Shown here piece by piece: positions 12,499 to 24,030 of a stretch of DNA of 64,000 nucleotides. Every line of letters starts with the position of its first letter. Positions within the stretch are counted from its first letter, which is position 1. The stretch comes from Opisthorchis felineus (taxonomy: Eukaryota; Platyhelminthes; Trematoda; Opisthorchiida; Opisthorchiidae). The DNA lies in the NCBI GenBank assembly GCA_004794785.1, contig SJOL01003040.1:1349025-1413024 (forward strand), given 5' to 3'. A model generated the notes under the pieces. The model saw only the letters and a list, made by a program, of their open reading frames with translations, ran no database searches and was not told where the DNA came from. The position numbers and the translations under genes are program-made.

Positions 12499-14739
12499 CT
12501 AGACAGGAGGACGATTGGGGTTCTTAACCAAAGCCTTTGGCTCAAAAGCCTGACCGCAAGGCAGCCGTGCTTGGCGGGAAATGAAATACATTACCGTTTT
12601 TACGGAAAAAGTCGCTACACTTGTCCCAACAACCAACCTTTAGGACCAGTAGACTGTTTTCGTCAGATCTCTAATTATTCACAAACCTGGTATGAGAGAC
12701 TCTGCGCGTGTCGCACGGACACCTCCCAATATTGCTCAATGGGCCGCGGATGTACACAGACCTTCACAGTCCAGTCTCTTCGGGACGGTTCGGGAGCCAT
12801 ATAATGTGCTAACTGAAAAGGGCAATTCAAGTGGTTCCACAATTTCTTAATCAGAAACTATAATTTGCGAGTTGTGACAACCGGCTGTAGGATGCATTGG
12901 TGCGCTCAGCATCTCCAGGTTATCTCTTAGATGACGATATTAAAGTCTGGAAAAAGACCGGTGTGTCCGGAGAGCTGAGGGAAGGATTTGGTTTTAGCCA
13001 GTGCACAATTTTGTATTGAAGTGACATAATTAATGTATTACATCCCAAAAATAGATGTTCTGGATTCTCTATATCTAACTCTGTTTCATCTGTCGACCGA
13101 GAATGGCATTCCCAGCCATCTGGAGGTGAACAGTGAGTTAGGAATGCCAAAGTTTGGCTATTGGTATCACTGAAAAGGTGGCAAAATTCTTTGTGTCTCA
13201 TTATTTCAGCAAAACAGCTTCCAACTTAGAGTGGAGAGTTGAAATGCAGCTCGACTGACCATCAAAATCTGTATGACTTCATTTGCATTCTACCGGCTGC
13301 ACACAAAAACTAACCTTGGGGTTAAAATTTAGGTATCTCACAAAGGGTATCTCAGCAACTCTCCACTGCTCAGTTTCTCGATTAGTCTAACCGGAAAAAG
13401 TGAAAAACGGGAGTGAAACGCACACCATCGTCAGTTGCCATCCAGGAGACAGGAAACTAAGTGGGGGTGGATGTTTCGGGTTTGACGACAGTGTACGTAA
13501 CCCTAAATTTCACCTAGCTTACCAAATGCAGCCCCGTCACCGCATTTCAGGTCTATTTTTTTTATTAATAAGCAACTGATTTTACTAACAAATAGACCGC
13601 GCTCCACACAAAAGAATGGTCTGCACACTCTAGTTTACCATTCCAGGTTGACGTCCGAAAATATTCCCGGAAAGCACGAAACTGTTCTGCGACTAAACTG
13701 AAAGTGTAACACATCTTAGAAATTGCAATACCATTAAACAGATTTTGAGCACAATCTTAAACGCAAAGCCCATCATCGAGAATTTCAGCATCCAGAAACT
13801 CTGCTGATTCTTCTTGAAAGTTGGCACATGGTCTGTGGCTATGGATTATTTTCTGTTGATGATTTTGAAATTTTGTCTATGCTATATTCTGTAGTTCAAT
13901 GATACGACAACTCTTCCGTCATCCTTCATCTGAATCAATTTTGTTCCATGGATCGGTCTGTGCGCTTCAGCACTCATCATTGCGCCACCAGCTGTATGAG
14001 TGAAATAGCACCTAGGTTATCGATCGTATTGCCGAGTTCTGTTGTCAGTACCATATCACTGACTTAGCCAGTATTTTCCAGCATTAGGCCACAATATTCC
14101 AGCTTCTTTTTAAGTGAGTATGGTAAGGTGTGATAGGTGAATTATCGAAAAGTACTTGTCTCAGTTCAGGACCACAATTTAGTAAAAATAAAAATACAGT
14201 AATTTTGTGCACAAGAGGTGCTTCTTAGAACAGGCCAGATATTCTATTCAGTTTAAAGATCATATTGTGTTGTTTGACCGAGATGACTGAAACCCCGGAG
14301 ATACACCGTTGCATGTTCAATGAGCTGAAGTGGGCTATTTTTGTTTTCGCACCCGCTCAAAGATTTCATGGCGCATTTGGGTCAGATGAATTCATGTTTC
14401 AGACGGGATAAGAAGCTGCTGATTCTTAGAAAAATATTCTACTTGAAAGAGCCATACGGGGCTCGGATCCTTGAAGCGGTAGTTGGATACGGGACTCATC
14501 AAACCTAAACATAAATCAAGCTGACATTATAAGATTGGTGCCTCGTCTCCGAGTACAATGCTGACCCCTCGACGAAGAATACAAACACAGAAGGAGCGCA
14601 ATAAGAATACTGAGTTTACCATACGCGTGTATAAAATTGGTTGTAGTCAATCATGAGAATGACGCAACCACGTGCGGCTGTCCAGGGAATTCACTTGACG
14701 TACTTCTTCAACTCGATTCGCGAGAATCGAATGCAATAA
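12499..14739. other. No gene seen; may include LINE 5' UTR
   Basis: The first hundred bases are probably the untranslated leader of the minus-strand LINE. Beyond that I see short open frames without recognisable products and a few homopolymer runs (for example the T-run near 13556-13563). Confidence 0.4.
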
Positions 14740-15255
14740 GCTGTTCACCACCCTTCGCATGGTGCAAGTGATAACACCAACACTTCCTCGAAATCAGCTG
14801 CAACTTGCAGAACAACCGCACCCTCTACTGAGACTGACAGACTAAGGCCAGCAACATCCTGTGTCAAAATATCCACCAAAATTCCCACTACTATGCTGAC
14901 CACTACGACAACGAGCAGACACACATCACGAACCACTTTAGATTTCACTACTGAAACAAGCAAAATTAAATCTTCTCTTAGAGTCGCTACCAATACAACA
15001 AAACCACAACTAAAACCCTTACCGTAACTCCCCCAACAACCGCTGTCACGAAGTCACCAACTTAACCCTTCGACACAACATCTACGACTGTCAACTTTTG
15101 CATCTGAAGCAGCCGCCACAACAATTAGCACTACTACATCAAACAAGCTGCTGGACAAAACGACAGTGGTAAACAGTGGTATCCCAACCACCCCTTCTAC
15201 TGTTTTAACCGCTCCCACAACAAACCAGACTACAAACCCCAGGAGAAACACCTAA
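14740..15255 (+). pseudogene. Threonine-rich, mucin-like coding relic
   Basis: The plus strand encodes a threonine/serine-rich low-complexity protein in broken pieces. A 95-codon open stretch (14740-15024) contains phrases such as STKIPTTMLTTTTTSRHTSR and RTTLDFTTETSK. It stops at 15025. The same composition continues in shifted frames to about 15255 (TPPTTAVTKSPT, then TTISTTTSNKLL and GIPTTPSTVLTAPTTNQTTN). Such composition is typical of O-glycosylated secreted or surface domains. Three stops or frame changes in 500 bases argue for a decayed exon or a decayed repeat. No signal peptide or splice sites could be assigned. It may be compositional only. Confidence 0.35.
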
Positions 15256-16227
15256 CGCACTGTTCCCTCAGACGTCAGCATTCAAAAATTTTCGAATTTT
15301 TGGAACGGCGCAGAAGAGATCTCTTCTAATCCGAAGATTACGACCATTATTATTCTTTTGAATACATGTCCGGTTATGAAGACAGGTAGGTTTATATGCC
15401 GAAAATTAATACATCCTAATGGCCCCTTCAACTTTTTACCTTTATTACAAAGCAGCCTTCCGGTTGTGTTCGTGAAAACGGTAGAGAAATTTGTGAGGAA
15501 CTCAGAACAAATTCAGCAATTAAAGAAGGCGGAGATCTAACTTGTGGACAAAATCCCCACACATGGAACACAAAGTTAGATATTTTCAGTCACATATGTC
15601 TACTGCGATGTTCACCTCAAGTACACCCTGTATACAGAAGGTAGACTTGTGACAGTTTCGTCACACCAATTTCTGTATTTTTTCTGCCACTATATAAGCG
15701 TGATCCATAATGTTTCTGTTGATAACAGAAAGGCGAGTAACTAAACTCAGCCAGACGGCACCAGATAACACAGTGGGGATTTAGGGAGCGCTCTCTAACT
15801 TGAACCTTTTACGGAATTCTAAACGATAACGATAATCTTATCCACTCCGATAACAATCCATTTAAATCTTCTGCCAAAAGCCACAATGAAATGCCAATGT
15901 CTGGAAATATTACCGTTCTTCAACAACACCGTCTTATGTTCCCCGAGAATTGGCTATCACTTGATTTGCCTTTAAGTTGCATTATGTGATATAAAAGTAT
16001 CAGCTGTGAGGTACATCGCAGAATTCATTCAGTACCAGTGTCTAATTACCAATAGATTAACTCAGTCATGCGATATGAAACATAATACTATACTATCGTT
16101 TATTTTTTGAAGAACATTGTCACAGACATAAGAAGTTAGTGCAAGCGATGAATTTGGAAGGGCTACAGGAGAAGTAGATGAGAATATTAGATAAAAAGAG
16201 AAAATCGTCCGTCATACTGGGTCTGGT
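15256..16227. other. No gene seen
   Basis: AT-rich sequence. One 60-codon open frame at 15358-15540 on + has no recognisable family. The last part before 16227 may be the 3' UTR of the minus-strand R2-like element. Confidence 0.4.
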
Positions 16228-16254
16228 GTGAGATTCGATGGCAAGAATGTACAC

Positions 16255-17640
16255 TCAACGCCATGTACCACGCATAAACGTGTCGTAAGCACGCAGAGGG
16301 CCCATAATGGCAAGCAAACACAAGTCACTGACTGTGACCTTAGGAAGTCCCAGTCTAATAACAGCCTTGGCGGACTGAGGAAAGCAGATCCCTCGACAAT
16401 AGATGATCATCGGTTGGTGGACCAAAAAGCCGACACCACAACCAATTGCACGTAGGGCTGAGATTATGGCGAGGGAATATTCATCAGCACCATACTTCTG
16501 CTTCTTCTCATTCCACACAGTCACTGCGCACCCATCCGAGACTATGCTGACGTCTATTACAGTTGCTCGGCGCTCCCGAACAGCGATTAAGTCAGGCTTG
16601 ATGAAGCACGTCGAAGTAGGTGCTCTCAACTCCTCAAAGACGGTGTATCCCAGGCGGCGGAGACGCTTTGCGAGTTCCCTTGCAACCCGATTATGACGAG
16701 CATATCTGGCATCATGCGTGATCCAGCAGGACTGCAAAATATGCACCAAACTCTCCGGTTGGCCACAGTTTCCACGACATAAGATCGTCTGGCCACCATG
16801 ACCATGCCGAGGGCTTCTAACTCTCGTCCTCAGCAGGTTGCATCGGAGCTGGATACCACGGATAAATATCTGAGGAAACACTCGTTCTGGAAATACGAGC
16901 CATCGATTTGAAAGGGGTGAAGCGACCAACTCTCGTAAACCGCGACCGTCAACGCTGTTGTGCAGACTATCACTCCAAGCAGCCAACAGCTCCTCCTTGG
17001 TGATTAAGCATGCACCATGGACTCGGATCGGAAGGCTGAGATCCCGAACAATCTTGCCAAATGCGGAATCGTTGACCACATTGCGTAGTACTCGGCACTG
17101 GGTAGAAAAGTGCTTTTCCATACGCGCTGTCCGCTGCATCGGGATTGTTGCACTCAGACTTGGGATACCAAGTCCCCCATGTTGTTTACCGGCGTGGATG
17201 TAGCTGATCGGGGTGTCCTTCGGTAGACGTAGCCAGCCACGAATACATTGCCTTACGTGGTTGTCCAACCTTTTGAGCGTGTTTCGGTGGACTTGGCCAA
17301 GCACCAGCGAATATGTCAGCCTCGTGATCTCCATTCTTTGATGCGGCTTCAGCGGGGCACGCGTCACTTCATCGAGCAGTTTGAGCAGATGATGTCGGTG
17401 TTTGTAGACCCCTTTCCCCTTGAAAGTAAAGGGGATGCCCAAATATGCTACGGTGTCTGTCGGACCCAGAGGAGTGATGAGTTGGTCGGCGAAGCAAAAT
17501 GGCTCGACTGAGACTGCTGTCGCCCGATGTTTCCTGTCCCCACATTATGTTGGGTGGAGTATGTGTGCCGGCGATGTTAACTCAGGCCAATCTTTGTCGG
17601 AAAAAAAGCGGGAACAATTAGCGTAGGCCAATTGGTTGAC
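16255..17640 (-). mobile_element. R2-superfamily LINE, RT thumb, zinc finger and RLE endonuclease, C-terminus intact
   Basis: This is the 3' part of a non-LTR retrotransposon with a restriction-like endonuclease (the R2/NeSL/Hero group). From about 17547 to the stop at 16255 the minus frame is open for about 430 codons. Landmarks, numbered from the leucine of YLGIPF taken as residue 1 (near 17440): APLKPHQRMEITRL (29-42), RGWLRLPKDTPISY (68-81), GGLGIPSL (89-96), a CCHC zinc finger C222-C226-H234-C239, then a PD-(D/E)XK nuclease with P283-D284, D297 and KKQKY near 313-317. It ends in a conserved-looking MGPLRAYDTFMRGTWR. Upstream, beyond a stop near 17549, another frame reads LAYANCSRFFSDKDWPEL, where LAFADD is expected, so the RT active site is lost. 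The 5' half is missing. No rDNA or spliced-leader target is visible at the 3' end. Confidence 0.9.
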
Positions 17641-18245
17641 CATGTTCGTACCAACACTCTCATTGTCTTGAACTTGATTTCGATTTCGATTTGCAGAACT
17701 TGTCACATTCCTCACACGTGAGCCCCACGAGTCTCTCCGGTGTACTGGTTGGAACTGGTGCAGAGGCGCCAGATGCTTCGTAGTGTACATTGTCGAAAGT
17801 AACCAGCACACTGAAACCAAACAGGGTGGTTAGCCCTGTCTGGAGTTGCTAGACTCTTAGCTCACCCAGACTGACATCCAGGCTACCCAGTCGGCACCAC
17901 GAGGAGGTGGTTCTGCTAGCCAGCTCTGGTTCACTAGTTCAGCTCTCACGCCAACCCCATCTCATTCCACCCAACGTTGTGCCCGTTGATGAAAATTCGC
18001 CTATTAATACACAGAGCTGGTGGTCTGGATGGTTTTCCACCGTTGAATGCACTATCTGCACTGATATGATCATCATTCTCATAATACCAACAGCTGAATG
18101 TATTAACAAACTCCGGAGGTATTACCTGTTGACGGAGTGTACGGAGGGGGACGGGGAGGTCATAAGAGTCAAATACGCTTTGAGATTTTGGGATTACTCA
18201 AACTGAATTAATTAAATGACAGTAATATGAGAAGATTTGATTAGT
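17641..18245. other. No gene seen
   Basis: A 99-codon open frame (17907-18206, +) has no recognisable family. No R2-like sequence was recognised here, so the retrotransposon is 5' truncated or too decayed to see. Confidence 0.4.
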
Positions 18246-18249
18246 TACA

Positions 18250-18445
18250 GTAGAAATTTCGTCCTCTCATTGAAGCCAGTCTATGCTTCAAACCCGAAAA
18301 GCACTGTATTGCTGTTTCATTCTTGTTGGAGTTTTCAGCAGTGCGCCTCTCATAAAACTCGGAGAGTTCCGAATCCGTGACCTTCCGGTTAGTGACTAAG
18401 CGTTTGGCCGCGAGCGGCTGATCAGCAGTGTGATCAGCTCAACTT
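18250..18445 (-). repeat. SINE copy B, tRNA-like head plus damaged hammerhead
   Basis: A well-preserved full-length minus copy. The head reads (minus) CACACTGCTGATCAGCCGCT, and a box B-like GGATTCGGAAC follows. The hammerhead region has CTGAAAA instead of CTGANGA but keeps GAAAC and both stem I strands (GCACTG and CAGTGC). The tail has the GACTGGCTTCA and GGACGAAAT blocks. Confidence 0.85.
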
Positions 18446-21400
18446 AACTTAAGTCGTTCTTCTGGCTTCTGACAAGCTTCGAAGATGTAGTCAAAGTGAC
18501 CTCCGCTATACTGAAATCAATACAGATACTACTGTCAACTGACATGATAAGACGACGCTAAACATATGGATGAAACAGGGAGTCAAGTTAAGGCTTCAAT
18601 GATAACTGCACTGCTGTGAATTTATCCACACGTCTGTGAATGTATCATTCACTAACGTGAAGAACAATAAAACTGACAAGCGGCGATTTAGGACTTAATC
18701 TCATTCCTGAAAAATGCAAGTGAAGGCTCATCCGGACCAGAGCCACATGGTGCTTGACGAACGAGCTGCGGTGATAAACTTTTGGAGCTGAAGATTGCTT
18801 CACGTTCACATCCAAGGATTTTAGCTGAGTTTGACAGTCTCGCTGACTACATGGTCTATCATATACGTTGCTCTGTGTGGTAAGGACTAACTAGTGTAAA
18901 CATTCGTTGTTTTCTGCGACTACCAGGCTTCACGGTCGACGCCCACACTGATTTTGATTTAAAACTTCATAATCTGTCAGAATGGATTGTGTCTTGAACC
19001 TGCACGAAACTACCCAGAGAATCAGGTAACGTTAGCATTTGGTCTAATATTCAAGGTCTTGAGGACCCGGTTTGGTCTTGGCTCACGTCCAGATATATGT
19101 TGACCGCAAATTGAGACCCGATGGTGGATTATTTGGCAGGGAGTTGAGAAGGCTATATATTGTATACATAGCCAGAAGGAAGTGCATCCAAATTCTTATA
19201 GTAGGCCTCAGATCAGATAACCATCTACAGTATCTTCACCACAACCAACCAGTGTCATGTAAAGACAGACGTAACTTGTGTCTCCAAAGGTCCTGACTAA
19301 CAAGTAGCACCTACTAGAGTTTTGACAGGTACCAACGGTTTCGAATGACACTAACAGCTGGTATTTTTGAGATTTAGACGTTGACACCCATTGTACAGAA
19401 TCTACCGGTACACATTGGAGAATTCAGTTCGTTTTTTTTGTGTGCGAAGAGAAAAAGTTGGCCCAGGAGACGCTCGTCTTTTGTGTCCCCAAAAAGGCAG
19501 AAATCGGTGGCAACATCTGAACACGAAGTTGCCTTACCAGCCGAATTGATGATTGATGAATGCTACTCAGTAGTTCTTGTTTGCTGATTAGTGTGGATGA
19601 CCGGCACTTACAACAGGTGGGTTAGGGGATGAATTACTACCAAAGCGAATAAAGATTTTGCGACCTTATGAAATAAATCTTCTGGGTGTCGGTCAAAGAT
19701 TTTGTTGGTTTATGCGCGTGTTTGGGATGCTAGGATAATTGGGTTGTGGTTTGGGAGACTCAGTGGGTCTCACTTAGCTCACATTGTATACTTTAGACCC
19801 AGACCACTTCACTGATAACGGAACGCAACTACTCGTCAACTGCGCTGAGCTAAAACCACCCTCCACACGTTTCCCCGTTCCACGCCCTCTACTCTATTTG
19901 TTCTGTGAGGCTTGGTGATTTCCACCGCCTGGACCATCAGTCACTGTGATGTAGATCTTGGTTATCGTCTCAAAACTTTTACATTTTCCAAATATATTCT
20001 TTATCCTACCCAGTGCAAGCCCTAAAGTTGCAAGTCATTAACTATCGCCTGATATTCATCTGCGTTTCTTGGTTCTCTGCTTATGCACTGCTTGTGCTCA
20101 CCAATTATGGTGTGTAACTTTCTAGCCATTCAAACGTGCGTACGGTCGTTACGTTTTACTTTGTATGTATAGTCCCTAGTCATATCACCGGGAGGCAACC
20201 TTTCAAGTGCACTAGTAGTGGGCGCAAAGTTTCCCCATTTTTTGAGTGCTACTCCTAATGACTCCTGATGACTCTGTTTAGTTCGGAATACTGCTTTTCT
20301 AACCCACCTGAACGAAATCCGACATGTCAACAGAGTTTGATTTCGGATCTTCTGCTTAGCTGGACAATGCAATGAAGACCGTGAATCTGGATGTACTCCG
20401 TTAGTTTTTTCCACTTGTTCAATGACGTGGACATGTGTGCCCATAAGGACCGACCTTGCTACAACCGGCACTCAACAGAATATGGAATTTCCGGCAGAGG
20501 CTTTCAAACAAGCGTTGAAGGGTGGTGGTAGGTCATTTTCTGGAAGTGGAGTGAGCCCGATAATTATCACGGCTATATTTTCGGACATGAGAGACACTGA
20601 AGAAAATTTCTCCGTTCCTGATCAAACTATTATCCATAAAATATTTGCTCTATGGCCGTAGATCACACCGTTTAACCTTCCTGGATTTGGTATTTTGGTT
20701 TGTACCGCCGAGCATACAGTAACGACTTTGTTGGACACAAACAGTAATCCCCTGGACTATCAAGCTTTATTGAATAGCAACATTAGTAAATAACAAACAG
20801 CTTCAAAAATGGTGAAAATTCACCATACTATTCAAACGCGATTGACTACCTGGATCTCTTTTCGGGGTTTGTTCATGATTTGTTAAAGGTACAGCGGCAG
20901 TTCTGACAGGTGTTCAGAACTCTGTGTCTGTTTAATTTACGAAACTTTTGGCTTGAAATGTGATGCATTCTCATTAAGATTACATCTTAGAAAGAACTAG
21001 AATCTGAATTTGCGGAATTAAACTCGGGAAAAAAAAGAAATTTACGTCTTACAAAGTATGTTTAGAAACGAGCATTAAAATCGCAAGGAAGCGAACTCCG
21101 TCAATAAGTGATACCTACAGGAAGAACCCAAGTATCCTCGGTAGTCCTGTAGAGTATTACTTTTCAAGGTCAATGTGTGCATGTGTATCGTAATTTTCAA
21201 GAGTCCAAAAGGCTTGCTCGTTCTTCTGCAGCAATTCTACTGCCTAGCTTCAAGAGGGAAATGCTTGGCTTCTTTGTAACCAACCTGTATTCAGAAATTC
21301 ATAATCAGTGCCCCGTTTGAAGTACCGATGAAAACCAGACAGGTTATCAAATTGGTCGACTGTCTGACAATTTGCATCACTTGTAGGGTCAAAAGGGTAT

Positions 21401-23862
21401 ACCACTGGAGCTCGAGGGTTGCGATACTTGGCCTCTGCTGACGGATGATAAGTGTCTTCAGGTTTTTAGCCACCGATATTTCAGAAGCGTTGCTGGCGTC
21501 GGACGGTGTCAATGAATTCGTAGCAAAGTAATTGGAAGACAGATATTTGGTTGTATAACCAATACTTCAGTCACGCAAATCATCTAGCACCATAAGCTGA
21601 GGTGGCTCAACCATGTGCTACACATGCCTCACCATCGTCTACTGAGAGGAGTGTTGTTCTCGGTACCTCCTTCAGAATGGCGCCAACTGACAGCTGGACA
21701 AAGGGTAAATTATCGAAAAGATATATAAGAGATAATGGAGAGTTCGTGTGTTGTTGTTATGTTCAGCGTCATAAAGTGTGGTCCCTACGCTTGGCTGGAT
21801 ACCTTGCAATAAATGGTGTCTAAAAGATAACACTGGTGTCTATGTTTTTAGTTTCACCCCACATTGTCTAGTTGAAGATGTGGGTATCTCAGAGTGTGTG
21901 TATCAGTTCCAAACGTCATACACTGTTTCCTCTTTTTTACCTTATTTTTATTATACAAGTGAATAAACCTTGTATTGACTGTTTCCAGCAATCAACTGGG
22001 CCACGTTGGGTTACGCGCACAGCCCCGAAGGTCAAATCGTTCAAATGGAGGTTTGCCAACAAATGCGGTACCATGGACACAATAATAAAATAAAAAATTA
22101 TGGAAACCTAAAATCGTGGGGTTACGCCGGCTTGTACACACCGGTTTAGGAACTGCTAATTCCAAACGGGATCCCAAATTTCACATCGACTCAAGACAAG
22201 GTGGCCACAAAATGGCGAATCCCACGGGTTGACTTAAACAAGACGTGCGATTACAAGGTCAAAGAACCGTTTACTTTCAGGTCAAAACAAGAATGGCGAT
22301 ATCGGCGCAAAAAGGAAACAACAAAACGGGAAATCACGCTATACCCAATGAGAATAGAAGCAAAGTATCAATGACTTGAGAGTATACAGCAGTGAAGCAT
22401 CATTGTCACTACCGATGTTACTATTTCTGATGATGATGTAGCAGAGGAGAAGAGCGGTTTCGACGATCCTGGTTCGGCCCTATACGCGTGCCTTCAAATT
22501 GGCTACCAATGTACGAGTTACTGGACTTCCAGCTAACAGGATTTACGAGGAAGTTGAATCATTTATTTTTTGTATGAAATTTTCAGTGCACACAGTCTCC
22601 TTCCGTCATTACTGCTCAGTTTCGCGTACTAACTTCTTTTCACCTGAACATAGAATACAGCACTGGTGTCATTGTGGATGCAATTGAGGAGATGAACTCA
22701 CGCTTTTTGGTATATTTTTTGCTCCTACTCAAAACAGTCAGCGAAAGAGAAACGGAACGAACGCTGCAAAGCAAAATAAATAGCAAATTGTACAGGGAAT
22801 TAAGCACTGCTTCTATTGAAAGTGCATTGTAAGTCACTTGGTAAGAGTTACACTGTACATGACTAACACGTTTGTTTGTCGCAACCCGCTTCATCTCAAA
22901 TCCTCTGTGCATTTCGCGATTCTCAGTGACCGCAAGCTGTCCTCTATTTTGTTTTAGATTCGAAATGTTTTACTTAAAGTTTTCACCTAGTAAACGACAT
23001 GTCACTCCTTTGATCACGAGTCGCAAACAGAGTTGAAACTTCACAAAAAGGGGTCTTTTGGTTATCTTTTTTTAATACTGTGGTCAAACCAAGTAATTTG
23101 TAGGGTGACAGATTGGTTAACACGACTGAAATGCCTCGACCACTGCAAGCTGTCAACACGACAGTCTCGATTTTTCGCGCCTGAGACCAAAACATTTTGT
23201 TTCGTCTATTATCACACACTTATATCATATCAGATCCTCCAGCACAAGGTTATCCCTTAACTTCAATCGAACCAATACTCAGCATCAACGCCGCTTCTGT
23301 TCATCTTCCACCACGACCCATGCGTCTGGTTCACTCAAGTCCAAGCTCACTTTCCCTACGTGGAGTCACACAAGAGCACAATTATCACTTGGTCACATCT
23401 AGAATCATCAATAGGCCTTAAGATTCTTCTGCATGAATGAAGCCGTGAAATAGTTTATTCAGCGTCATTGAGGTGTAACTTTTAGATGGATATAATAGCC
23501 CTCCTCTCGTTTGTGTCACGAATATGTCTACCATAGTTAACCGACTAACGGGCGTTCGAACTGAGACGAGGCTAAGGATGTCGAGGCTAAGCCCTCATAA
23601 TTATCAAAAAAGGAATATTAGATTCTGTAATTTTATTCCACTAACTGGCTGAAGGGTCCCATGTATATTTCCAGCGGCAAGACCAATTCCTTGTACGGGA
23701 TTAAGAGCGTTGATAAGTGGATGTTGATATATCAGGAAGCGTATCTTACATCTTGTTCAAAAACCGATTCTTGAGACCATGATTTACATGATAAAGCATC
23801 CTACCCACTTTCAAATAAATCGATCTCAAGTAAGTCCCTTGAACTGACCAATAGGAACTTTG
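18446..23862. other. No confident gene; faint RT trace at 18490-18715
   Basis: Near 18490-18720 (+) the phrases FEDVVKVTSAI and GDLGLNLIPEKCK resemble an RT active site and the following GLxxNPxKCK block. Their spacing is too long and stops intervene, so this is only a hint of a LINE relic. The rest has short open frames, including 79 codons at 20422-20661 (+), with no family recognised. Confidence 0.3.
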
Positions 23863-24030
23863 AGTAGGCACTAAACACTGATTTAGTGTGTTCATCGAAA
23901 GAGAATTGTCTGACGGTTCCTTCGTTTGCCTGAAAACTTGGTCATCCTGATAACCCACTCACTTGACATGCAGAAGAAACGTTACCTATTGGTAAATCCA
24001 CAGATTCTTGACGAAGCTTTCCAAAGAGAT
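23863..24030 (+). repeat. Diverged solo piece of the PLE-2 arm family
   Basis: Shares a block order with the right PLE-2 arm: an ACACTGATTTAG-type start, a GGTTCC/TGCCT block, a TTGGTCATCCTGAT block and a CTTGACGAAGCTTTC end. It also resembles 27688-27870, with which it shares an ACTAAACACTGAT start. Identity is modest and was judged by eye. Confidence 0.45.

Noticed and set aside
18490..18720. Possible RT relic (FEDVVKVT, GLNLIPEKCK)
   Set aside because: Spacing between the two blocks is about twice the usual and stops intervene. Kept only as a hint in the gap note.
22430..22450. CTGATGATGATG stretch
   Set aside because: A simple GAT repeat with no GAAAC segment at the right distance.
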